Source of the DNA: Paraspadella gotoi
Lineage: Eukaryota > Chaetognatha
DNA length: 64,000 nt
Reading direction: 5' to 3'
Assembly (NCBI GenBank): GCA_051294375.1
Contig: CM119269.1
Coordinates: forward strand, 2,704,504 to 2,768,503
Shown here piece by piece: positions 37,561 to 48,600 of this stretch. Every line of letters begins with the position of its first letter. The stretch's first letter is position 1. Below the pieces are notes generated by a model. The model was given only the letters and a program-made list of their open reading frames with translations. It was not told the origin of the DNA and made no database searches. The position numbers and the translations under genes were made by a program.

Positions 37561-39269
37561 ATATACTTATAATTAGTGTCACGAATCAGTAGATATCGAA
37601 TAGTTAAATGCTATGCGAGGGTAAGTATCGTAAGTAAGGCCCCCAAAAAATCTACATTAAGAGTGAGTCTTTAACCCACCATATCCGGTCCAAAGTAATG
37701 GACATAGAGCTTAATTATTGAACGAATGCATAATTTTTATATTGGTTGTAGTAATGCCATTAAAAATTCACGATTCGATCTGGAGAAAAAAGAAAAGCAA
37801 AAGGAAATAAAATTTTGACGAAAGAAACGAACTTAAAACGTCACATCGATGGGAGTCGCTCGTCCCTTTTTAATACGGACAATTGTACACTCATGTGCAA
37901 AAAAAAAAAAAAACGCGCCACTTTATAAGTTTAAATTCTAGATGCTTTATAGATATATTTTTTAAAAATATATAAGAAAAATAATTTTTTTTTAAAAAAA
38001 ATTAATATTTTTAAATTCTATTATAATTAGTAGTTTAGGAGATAAAATTTTTTAAACTTGAATGTTCTAAAACTAAATAAAAAATCGATTTTTATCTAAA
38101 AACTTTAAAATTATAAACCAATCATTCATTGGGATATCCCAATTTTATTAAACTTTATAATAAACTTATTATCTTTTAATAAATCTTAATTTATTTTAAA
38201 AAAATTTTAAAATTACAAATATATAAGGTAATTTTTAAAGTCGGAAAAAAAGTGACGCGATTTTTTTTAACATGACTGTACTTAGGGAAAAAATCGTTAA
38301 GAAAATTATTGCTGCGACTTTTCTGCAGCTGATGCGGGTTTGCCGTAGAGGCTGCTGCGCTGTCGTACAAAGGTTTTTGAATTTCGTCAATAGGGAGCCT
38401 TCATTAAAGACTTTAAGAAAAACTTTTTCTATATTACTATATTAATAGAACTTTCTTCTTTATCACATATCTGAATATATGCGAAAACAAAACAAATAAT
38501 ATAAACCCCAAAAAATGAATGAGAACCACTTTCAGATGATCATTTTACTCGGTCGTTCCGATCTCGCTTTCGTAGAGGCGATCTTTCCTCACCTAATTAA
38601 TTTTCCGTAATTCACTGGGTTTTTCTGAGAGATAATTGATAATTCTTTCGCCTTACTATATTGCCTGTGAAAAAGAGCCCGTGGAAATAACGCAATGAAA
38701 ATAAAGATTTCATTTAAGAAATTCTCAGTTCCTTTCGGACGCCTTGATAAGGGGAGGAAGTCGAGATTTATATCGATGTATGATAATAAATACAATTTTA
38801 TACATTATAGATTTTAATATACACTAAGTGAAAAAATAAATAAATAAATCTTGATTATTCTTTGAATCTTTTTACCGCAGATAAGTACGTATTGACACAA
38901 TTAGCTATATTTAATGTATTGAGAGAACTGAGCGAAAGCGAATGACGAAGAGAAATACTCTTTGCCTTAGAAGAAGAAGCAAGAATAAGGATTGATGTCT
39001 AATCGGCCAAAGAGGTTGGAGGAAAAGAGAAAGGGGTTAAGAAAGGTGAAAAAAAGGGAAAAAGGAAATTGAGGAAGAAAGAAGAGAAAGAGGAGAGAAT
39101 TGGGTTATGTTGTCGTGGCATCTGAGAGATTAGTCGATTTTTTTTTTGTTTTTTTTATTAGTTTTAGATTTCGTCTTAACTAATTGGAAAACGTGGGCGG
39201 TTGGATTGGAGGGAAACTTTCTGTCGAAACCAAATACTTTTGATGTCACTTCTTGGTCTTTGTTTCTTT

Positions 39270-39350
<81 letters not shown>

Positions 39351-39879
39351 CATTACATGTAAGAGCCGTTTCTCGATTGCGTCGGCTTCATAATTCTGTC
39401 ATGACTTATATCGCAATATCTAGTATAAAATTGTTATTTCAGCTCTTTATTTTAAAACTCAAATATTCACGCTTACCGGATTTAAAGATAACGTTAGCTA
39501 TAAAGGCAAATTTTATGATGCTATCGACCAACTTAGTTATTTCCATTTTCGATTCATTTCTTTCTTCATCATTTCGCAAATGTCCTTTTCATTTCCGGTC
39601 CAATTCTAAATTCTAAATTACGTACTTAATAGTAGATGAGTCTTATTCGAATACATTTACTGCATGTCCACTATGTTTTTTTCCATCTTTCTTTGCTTCA
39701 TAATATATTTTATCAACTTAAATCAATACTTTCTAAGTTAGAATCTAACTGGACAAGTGGACATCTTCCGATTAACTTTATCAACGCGTATTTATGCAAT
39801 TATGTTTATATAAACCATTTCCTTTTTACCAAAACCCCAAGTCGTTTCAATCTAATCGATCGAAAAACAAAAGCGACTC
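37557..39879. other. AT-rich intergenic stretch, no gene seen
   Basis: Strongly AT-rich DNA (37,900-38,280 especially) followed by purine-rich DNA and a (TC)n array at 39,272. The long ORF crossing the (TC)n array is a Ser/Leu repeat artefact. Confidence 0.6.
39272..39348 (+). repeat. (TC)n microsatellite
   Basis: Uninterrupted CT dinucleotide run of about 76 bp in AT-rich intergenic DNA. Confidence 0.97.
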
Positions 39880-40100
39880 TGACGTCAAGAGTCAAACGGC
39901 CTCCGCGTCGCCATAGCAACGAGAAAGTCGCCATGGCCATTTCCGGTCGCGATTCAAGGACGCGGGACGGATGACTTCTCTATTTCGCCGACGACGACGA
40001 CGACGTCTATGGCGACGACGACGAAGACGACGATGATGAGGACGAACGCCGACGGTCGAAGACGACGACGATGACGGCGTCGACGTTGCCAAGACAACGA
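39880..40100. promoter_or_regulatory. CpG-rich candidate promoter with CRE and X-box motifs
   Basis: TGACGTCA (CRE) at 39880-39887, and a perfect X-box consensus GTCGCC-AT-AGCAAC at 39907-39920. A one-mismatch X-box (GTTGCC-AA-GACAAC) lies at 40085-40098. The block is GC-rich inside AT-rich DNA. X-boxes bind RFX factors and mark many ciliary genes in animals; that a promoter lies here is inferred from motif and base composition only. Confidence 0.4.
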
Positions 40101-40111
40101 CGACGGCGGAA

Positions 40112-40309
40112 ATGGCGAGCGTTAAAGCAACGTCAACGGTTGTCTCTCCGCTCGCGGGTCAAGGCTTTCCGGCGATTGGCTCCCGGCTTTTCCCGGCAAA
40201 CGAGGCCTTAAATCAGCCGGAATCCAATCTCAAACGACCGCGAAATTTTGTTTCGACCCAAAAGAAAAAAAAGAGAAGAAAAAAAATCGGCTTTTTTTTT
40301 TCGAGTTGA
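40112..40309 (+). CDS. Possible first exon or short ORF at a CpG-rich promoter
   Basis: Open frame of 65 codons starting MASVKATSTVVSPLAGQGFP and becoming Lys-rich before its stop. Its only support is the position just downstream of a CpG-rich block with a CRE and X-box-like motifs and a reasonable start context (GGAAATGG). The last third is encoded by poly-A-rich DNA and is probably not translated as shown. It may belong with the ORF at 40685, but I could not find a convincing splice join. Confidence 0.2.
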   Translation: MASVKATSTVVSPLAGQGFPAIGSRLFPANEALNQPESNLKRPRNFVSTQKKKKRRKKIGFFFSS

Positions 40310-40519
40310 GTTTGTAACAAATACTTTGCTTCTTTATTTTTTCTCTTTTTTTTTTCTTTTTTGAGACTGGAATAAACAGCTTTTCTGAAGAAAAAAAAAT
40401 GGTCTGAGACGAATTCAATGTTAAGTTATTCAAAATCACAAAAGAATCGTAATTTTAAAAAAACTAGAAATTGTAGTCGGGCGTAGCATAAGTTAATCCC
40501 GTCTATATTAAGCATGACA

Positions 40520-40680
40520 CCTTCAGTTTTGACCAGGTGATTCATTGAGTAAAGTCGGTAGCTAATGACCACTCGGTACCGGATTCAATCCCGGCCCGGT
40601 TCCTACTCGGCGGGAACCGTGAGGACGGCAATTCGCATTAGCATAATTTAGAAAATCTCTCACAAATTACTGTTTCTGTT
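40520..40680 (+). repeat. tRNA-like SINE candidate
   Basis: ACTCGGTACCGGATTCAATC resembles a pol III B box, and the unit ends in GAAAATCTCTCACAAATT, like other tails in the window. It immediately precedes the ORF at 40685. Confidence 0.4.
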
Positions 40681-40684
40681 GTTG

Positions 40685-40958
40685 CGAATCAAGAGATGGA
40701 AAATCGGTAATGTTCATCAACGCAGTCTCACATTGCGGTGAAGATGACGCCGATAAAATTCAGAAAGCCCAAACGGCATTGACCGTATTAGAAAAAGCCA
40801 GTATTCTTAAAAACAATCCTTTTTTCTTTATGAAGATTACAAATGAGATTTATCTTGAAAGGCTCAAAGACGAGCGATATCGCGCGACTGCGTGCGATTT
40901 CGTGAACACTTTACGGTTCGTCTCCCCGCCTTTAAACCCCGACACTCCCCGTCGTTAG
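40685..40958 (+). CDS. Unrecognised small ORF or exon
   Basis: An open frame containing the ATG at 40710 (MFINAVSHCGEDDADKIQKA...) runs to a stop at 40958. The encoded stretch is compositionally protein-like, helical and charged (ALTVLEKASILKNNPFFF, then TNEIYLERLKDERYRATA), with little low complexity. It begins immediately after a SINE-like tail. A weak donor GTTCGT lies at the end of the ...DFVNTL segment, and a second open stretch follows at about 40960-41080, so it may be an exon of a spliced gene. The CpG-rich region with an X-box 0.6-0.8 kb upstream could be its promoter. I do not recognise the family. Confidence 0.4.
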
Positions 40959-41159
40959 CCGCAGCATCCATCACCCCGCGACCCCGGATCACAAATTAGG
41001 CCCGCGGAATTTCTGAGTGGAGATGCCGAAGTTCGATTATCCTCTTGTTCTTCCAACGAGTTTTTCATGTAAAACTTATGAGTAGCAGACGCTCCCCTCT
41101 TTCGCGTCGGCGAGGCACGAAACTTGTAAAGTCGTGGAAAAAGATTCAGTGACAATATA

Positions 41160-42271
41160 CTTGTTAAAATAATGGAGAAAACTTATTATTATGAAATTCT
41201 GAGAAAGGCAGACAATGGAATTTTATAAAAACTACCGAGAAAAATCATTTTTATTTTCATTAAATTTCCTTATTACGCAAACAAACTAGTTCAATGAGCA
41301 AGATCACTCTTTTTATTCCGGTCATGGAAAAATCGGTCCGTGGTTTGAGGAAACTTCTCTAAGAAAGAAATGGGAAAAAAATGGAAAGAATCTGGAAAAA
41401 AGTGAAAAGTGAATATGAACGAGGAGGACGAAGAAAATGAGTTCGAAAAGCTTCGATGATTAAAAAAGACAAAAAAAGACGAAGAACGTCCTACTAACAA
41501 GATGTGTGTCATAATCGTTATTAGTTTTATATATTCTAGTGTAATAATCCTTTCTTTTTCGTTGCGTTGATGATGTCCCTATATTTCTGTGACGTCTGTC
41601 GAGTTGTCGCTGTAAAATTTCACTTTCTCTCATATTCTTTTTTTTTTTTTGCTCTAAACAAGTCGTTTATGAAAGAAGTCCTTTTTTCTCCTTGCTATTA
41701 TTCATTGATCACAACTTAAAATTTCATTTTTTGTGTAGGAAGGGTGACTAATTATTGTCACTAATGCCGTTTCGTCTATACTGTCTAGTAAACAGTATAC
41801 ATTATACATTATATATATATACGCCATTCCAAATCTCCTTCCCAAGATGGCGAAGGAAAGGCGATTGGCGCCAAAGACGTGATGACTGATAAAAGAGTTT
41901 CGTGCCACGTTCGCTTAAGCTCAGTGCAATCGCTGATAAAAAGTCAGATGCGATCAGTTTGGGTCAAGTTTGAAAGCGAAACGATTTTTTGACCCGTGCT
42001 TTAGTTTTTTTAGTTTTCTTTTTCCACGTTTTATTTTAACTCAATTTAAATCAAACTCAATACAATCTCGCGCATTGTCACTATTTCACTTACGCCGACT
42101 GGAACCGACCTAGTGAATTATTTTTCTATTCGCGTATATCATTACTTACGGTAAAAATTTGGTTATTTTAATTTTAATTTTAATTTTAATTTTTTTCGCG
42201 GTATACTTTCTTACGAAATACGAAATACATTACGAAAAAATTAAGCAAATGTTCTCCTTCGGTATTTATTT
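41160..42271. other. Intergenic 3' flank of BHMT, no gene seen
   Basis: AT-rich DNA with a small perfect hairpin (TATACTG/CAGTATA, about 41,778-41,800) and a (TTTTAA)n run near 42,165-42,195. No coding signal. Confidence 0.55.
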
Positions 42272-44100
42272 TCACGTTAACTTCAGTTTTGTATCGGGTT
42301 CGCTGAAGGTTTGTATTTTTGATCTGCCCACTCCGGGAATAAGACCCACCCAGTGTTCTTTAGATCCGCGATGCTCAAAACACGGCAGGAAACTGTCTCC
42401 CCATTTGGAAGCGTACTTGCTTCCGGGAAAGTCGCGCCCTTGAGAGAAAAAGCCTAAGATTGTAATTGAATCACGACTCATCAGATTTCCTCAAAACCTT
42501 CTCTCCATTAACCAGTCTCTTTTTGAAGCTCTTGAGCAATGGCCCTGATATGAATGGGTTCGAATCCGCAGCAACCTCCGATGTATCTGACCCCGAGATC
42601 GTAAGCTTTTCGCGCGTAGTCGTAACAGTCCAGTCTCGTCACCATTCGAGGTTCTGAGGACAATCGAAATTGAGATGGTCCATGAGAAAGTATAATGTCT
42701 GTGTACATTGTACAATGTGCATACCTATGGCGTATGGAAATTCCGGCAAATTGTAAATTCCACCTTTTAAATTACGCGATTCTTGGCAATGATAGCCGCA
42801 TGGTTGCGTCATTAGAAAAGCAGCAAGGCCTGTTTTAAGATAGATTTTATAAAATCCAAATAGTGGTTGTCTTTTCATTTAATTACCTGCTTCCGTTAGC
42901 CCATCCTTCATCATGGAAATCGTTTCTAATGAAGTTTCCGGATCAAATCCACAATTGACTCCAACGATGTCCGCGCCTGTAACAAGGAGCGTTCGTCAAA
43001 TATCAAGCGGCATATTTAGCTGACAATATCGCAGCACGAACCGGCTCGAACTAATCGTACTGCGCACTCTTGCGGCGAGACGTCGCTTTCGTCTCCCGAC
43101 GGTCCGATCAACATCGTCACCGCGACGGGTTTAGTCCCGTTGGAAACTTCTTTCATGACCTCCACGCACAAAACGGCTTCCTTTCAAAACAGAAGTTACG
43201 TATGGGAGGGTCAAATTTTTATCATTTTCTGTATCCTCACCTCCACGCAGTGAAAGAATTCGCCCAGCAGGAAGTCCACGTCGTTCTTGAAGAGCAGCTC
43301 CGCCATTTTTCTGAATTCCTTCTTGACATCTTCCACATTGGCACCGCTCCTGAAGGTCGGCGTCGACGACATTCCCCCGCAGACGTAGGCGTCCACCGGC
43401 GATGCCGCCTTTTGACATTTAATTTAATATTTAATTTCTTTAGTCATATTTTTTCTTTATAACATTATATCTACGTCTCATTATTAACAAATATTTTTGT
43501 TTATATGTTTATGGCGGTTACGGTTACTTTAAAAAACAAAACAAAACAATAGTCCTTCAAAATATCCTACTCGTTTGGCGATTTCTACTGCGCGAATGAC
43601 GAGTTGCTCATGCGAAAGATTTTCTGAAATCGCATGTTTCATCAGTTTGTCTTCTGTGGCGGCAAACGTGCAGGCCTAAAAATTTTGCAATTTTTCGGTA
43701 TTTTAGAAACAAAAACTGAAATGTTTCAACTCGTGGGTTTTACGTTTATTAATTTATTAATTTATTAATTTATTAATTTCAACGAGCCATAAAGAAGTGT
43801 AATGAGAGCTGTGAATTGGTAGCCTCCCTCTGACATCACCTGAATGACTTGAGCTCCGCAGTGAGCGAAGTCCCGCGCCAGTTGCTCCACGACTTCAGGT
43901 TTGGAAATAACAACTTCCGGCACGTAAGGTCCGGCGAGAATATATCCGCGTCTTTCTGTATTTGAATAAGGAATCGATTCGTAGGTTGTCTTTTATTGCG
44001 CTTGTAAAGCACAGCAGCTACCGAGAGTAATCATAGTGGACCCGTCGCCAACAATTACGCCGCCTTCCCGCAGATGATCCAAAATACCCGGCTTGGACAT
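42272..44100 (-). CDS. BHMT: Betaine-homocysteine S-methyltransferase, complete 9-exon gene
   Basis: Cytosolic zinc enzyme that moves a methyl group from betaine to homocysteine, giving dimethylglycine and methionine. Exons on the minus strand are 44100-44022, 43955-43840, 43675-43571, 43408-43241, 43180-43042, 42976-42887, 42829-42725, 42653-42513 and 42453-42272. Every junction has GT/AG ends and the phases join without error to 375 codons including the stop (374 aa; vertebrate BHMT is about 406). The start ATG at 44100 opens [20 protein letters not shown], matching the N-terminal GDG loop of the family. Exon 6 carries GVNCGFDP, with the first zinc cysteine. Exon 8 carries [18 protein letters not shown], with the paired zinc cysteines. 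Exon 7 holds [11 protein letters not shown], a BHMT-type segment that separates it from the shorter S-methylmethionine-dependent enzymes. The C-terminus is somewhat short but retains the family's tail region. The gene is divergent from the M16 protease, with about 1.5 kb between the starts. Confidence 0.97.
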
Positions 44101-44934
44101 TGTTTTTTGTAACTTAACAGTTGGAGTAAAGAAATCTAAAGAGATATTAATTTAGAATTTTTGTTGAGTTACGAGTGGAAAAAATTTTGTGTTATTCCCG
44201 GCAGGTTGAATAGATCGATCGAGAAAGAACCGGTCGATAGTGACAGCTGTTTGCGAAACATTAATCATTTAAATTTAAAAAAAAAACATCGAAAAAGCAT
44301 TGACAATTTAAAAAAAAACATATTATGGACGACACAAGTTTCAGATCAAGAATGATTTATTCTTCAACATGGTTATAAACAATAACAGTCAAAATGCTCA
44401 GATGCTAAGTCTATTACAATGGTATTTACAAAGGTCAACGATTTGACCACATATAAACTGGGGGAAACGAGCGGGGTCAGGTTGTTAAGGTCAAGTGGTT
44501 TGACCGAGGTTGCATGTTCTATTTGTTCGTCCACAATATTTTCATTTTGATTAGGGAAGGTAATTTGCTTATCTTAACAAAAGTTATCCACTTATTATTT
44601 TGAGAATAATATTTGTATTTCGTAGCGTATGTCGCTCGGAGGTTTTGATGTAAAATAATTATATGGGCTCCAAAAACGTCCTATCGGTGAAAAAAACAAA
44701 AAACAAAAAGCAAACAACGAAGTTGAAGCGGGATGGAAGGCAGAGCGAAGCGGTCACCTTTTTTGCCCGTTGCGTTCAATTACAGGCCCAAAAGATGGAA
44801 TCAAATGGAACCGGACCGAAAGAGAGAGAGAAAGGAAGAAAGAGGGAAAGAGAGAAAGAAATCATGATCAAGAATTTTTTAGTGACTGGGTCTGTGTCCG
44901 GTAGTCTTGCCCTATAGCTAGCTATACAAATTTT

Positions 44935-44971
44935 TTCTTTCTCTCTCCTTTTCTCTCTCGTCTCTCTTCTT

Positions 44972-45050
<79 letters not shown>

Positions 45051-45205
45051 CTCTCTCTGTTCAGCGACCCGAGAGGATCCGTAAAAGTCACGCTGGCCTC
45101 GGAGTCTTCGCTAACTAGTTTGAACTCTTGTCAGAGGCGCCGTGTCTCTCCGCGATGAAAAACGATCTGCTTATGAACTCTGGCGTTTCGTCTAACAATC
45201 CCGCG

Positions 45206-45254
<49 letters not shown>

Positions 45255-45350
45255 CTCTCTCTCTCTTTCATTTTTTTACTCGTCTCTGCCTCTCTCTCTC
45301 TCTCTCTCCCTCCATCCATTTCTTCTTTCACTCTCTCTCTCTCCAATTGT
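44935..45350 (+). repeat. (TC)n arrays in the BHMT-M16 intergenic region
   Basis: Two long CT arrays (44,938-45,060 and 45,210-45,350) broken by a GC-richer 140 bp segment. They occupy the interval between the divergent BHMT and M16 starts and so could affect chromatin at either promoter. Confidence 0.95.
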
Positions 45351-45643
45351 TTTCCCTCAATTTTCCGCCTGATTGTTTACACACTTAACTCGGCCTCATC
45401 GCCCAGGAGTCTCCCACCAACTCACGAGCGCCAACTGGCGACCGACTTTTTGCGACTCAAAACTCACAACTGACGTCTATGCAACCACCAACAAGCGACG
45501 TACAAGCAACTGAGAAACTCAGGTTAACCAACTTGCAAGCACGAATTCGTTACTATGATGATGCACGAACTTACCGACGGCCCATTCACGTCCCTCACAC
45601 GCGACCGCAACTCGCTGACCGACAACTCGGACCGACTCGGAGA

Positions 45644-48600
45644 ATGGAACAGAATGAAAGGAAGAGGATCCTGGCGGTGATCGCCTTCACGGCGTCATTG
45701 ATCGTCATCATCCTCATCACGGGAACAGTTCGGGGTCAGGACATGCTCTTGTCTTGATTTATCGAGTTGAATCTCCTATCTCCGAGTAGCTTAATACAGA
45801 ATAATAATTATGTTTTCCAAAAATAATAATACTTAACTTACAGTTCCAGCCAAGTAAAAGATTAAAATATAAAAAAGTAAATTTAATGGTACTTTCTCAT
45901 GAAATTGGTCCAACCAATATAAAGATCATCCATTCATTTAATACATAAAGTTAAATGATCCCCTGACTTCGAACTAACTCCCTCGTCTTTCTCCTCCACA
46001 AAGCCGTCACCCAAACGGCGCCCGAAATATTCGAAGCGGAAGAAACAGAGTCGCACGGAAATTTTCAAGGAAAACAAAAGTTCATCGTTCACGACAAAAC
46101 TCAGATACTCGTCCACAAATCCACGAAAACGGGTGAGGATTTAGGGTAGGGAAGGTAAAAGATCGTGATGAGGGGAAAAAAAGGGGGTTTGGTGTCCAAT
46201 TTTAATGACCCATGTCGGATTTGATAAGAATGAACCAAGAGTGCCTCGCTCTAAATCCGAATATCCACAAAAGCTTGAATATGACACAACGAGAAGCGCT
46301 ATCTTCTATATACGTCATTGTCATCGATGCTCCCCTTTTTCTCTTATCTTTTTTCTCACATTTCTTCCAATCAGCCATTTTTCCATTCTTGCCGTTTTTT
46401 GACCCAAATAACCTCTCGAAATGACCCCATTCTTTTCCCACCCTGCGGCGGAGGAGGCTGAAGAATCCGGATCTTCTACTTTCATATCGATATCGCCTGG
46501 AGTGACTTTAATTAAATGCCTTTTCGGTCTGTCAGTCAATCTATTATTATAGATTATATCCTAGTGTTTGAGAGGATTTTTTAGTCACGACGATACACAA
46601 GATCCGTCCATCCAATGTGTTTCGCCGCTGTGACTCTCTTCGTCCGTATATTCATGACTTGCACTGCATCGGAATTCCATCTGTTATTCTTCAAAGTTTT
46701 AGGATTTCCTGAAGGCGGCGCAAGCAGTCACTTAGATTTGAGGTCTTTTCTTATATTAACAAATGAGCAACTAACTATAGGCGAGTTATGAGCATTTTAA
46801 CGTAAGTGGGACAGACCGACTGACAAAGCGACCAACAGACCGACCGAAAAGTGACTAATAATATTACGCTTGTCAATCGCCGCGTTTTCTCACAAACCTT
46901 CACATTATTCACTCAGGCCTCACGATAGTCCAAGCCCTAGTGAAGAGGCCGATCACCGAATTGAAGATCGGGGTCGTGACTCCGACTTTTGACGACGACG
47001 GAATTCCTCACGCGTTGGAACATCTCATCTTTTCCGGAAGCCGGAAATTTCCTTATAAGGTGGGGCTTAGACGGAGACTTGTCCGAATAGCAAAAGTTAA
47101 GTTACTAAGCGAAAGTGTTTTTATAACTACGGATTGAAATGTAAATATTTTTGTAAAATGCGATAAGCCAAATAAAAAGTTTTTAAAAAATTAATCATTG
47201 AAAGAAGGTTGGAAGCAAAATGAATACGGTACGGAAATAAAAATTTTTTCAAAGACGTTAAGGCATTTTGGCCATAAAAATGAGAATTTTTATTAAATAC
47301 TAAATATATTCCCAACTTTTTTTATTAAGTAATACCGATATCTCTAAATAGAAGTCATCGGAATGTCAGATGTGGGAGTGGTCAGATTCGCTTCTCTTCC
47401 GAATCCCCTGTTCGTCAATGAAATTCGTCTCAACTCTTCGATGATTTTCGCTTCGTCTTCGCGATCGAGAGAAGCGTTCGTCGGTGGCGCAGTTGCGTGC
47501 GATGTGGATCGCGCAGTTGCGTGCGATGTGGATGGCGCAGTTGCGTGCAAAGTGGGTTGGAGAGTTGTACGCTTTAGGTTTTGCGTTTTTTCGAACGTTT
47601 GAATTCGATATCCGTTTGTTTTCGTCGGTGAGAGTTTTATAAGCCGAGGATCGTCGCTGTGGTCGAATCCCCCGTTAATCCCCGCATGCGACTTCCCCAA
47701 CGCTTCGTCGAGATCGTCAATGACGACGAAGTCCTTAGGACGATGAGGAACGAGGTCCTCGCGACACGCAACGCAATTCTCGCTGCGTTCGACGTCTATT
47801 TCCGGTGTCGTTTCGTGGTTGACCCCCGAACCTCTCGTTCGCGAGGATCCTCGCGAAGCCGTCGACGAGCCACTGCGCCGCAGCCGCAGGGACGGTTTCA
47901 AGCGACTCCACTTTCCGCTGCCGCCGACGTCGGCTCGTTTTCTCACTCGACGCCGCGCATTTTCGCGCTGCAGGGAATTCGGACTCTCGCGCGCCGATTC
48001 ATGGCGAAACGACGCCCCTTCGTGGTCGCTGGATCTCGGACTGCGCCGCTCACTCACTGGCGTCGAAAAGTTCGTCGTCGCCGTGAATTGGACGACGCCT
48101 TCAAGATTGGAAAAGTCGTCGAATTTGGGGGAATACGTTGTTCGCGGATTCGGCGACGACATTTGACGAAGAGTTGGAGGACGAACGACGAGTCCGGGTG
48201 TTGACGCCGTCGATCTTATAACCGTCGGCGTCACGCTCTCCGTTCCAGGCGTCTCTACTAAACCGGCGCCAAGTAACGCCGCCTCGAGCCGTAGAGCGCC
48301 GACCCGCGGACCCCAAGTCTGATGCGGTGCCAACGGTTGCGACATTGGAATCGACGAGGCAAACAAAGGCGCCGACGTCCGTTTCGGTCTGGCTTTGACG
48401 CCGGCGCTAAATTGTCCGGCGTTGTTGACCAAGACGGCGCCGTTCGGAAGGATTACGGCGCCGCGGAGGAAGTAGGTGAGGCGCTTCAACTCTCGAAGTT
48501 CCTCTTGCATCCGCATCGCGTCAAGTTCCGTCTGCACCTGCTCGGATAATTACTAAACGGTTTCCAATTTCGAATCAAACTTCCCAACAATGAATGCAGA

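Noticed and set aside
39146-39616. 156-codon plus-strand ORF
   Set aside because: Its core is a (TC)n-encoded Ser/Leu run and the ends are AT-rich with no recognisable motif.
47659-48204. 181-codon plus-strand ORF
   Set aside because: Shadow of the long last exon of the voltage-sensor gene; Arg-rich antisense composition.
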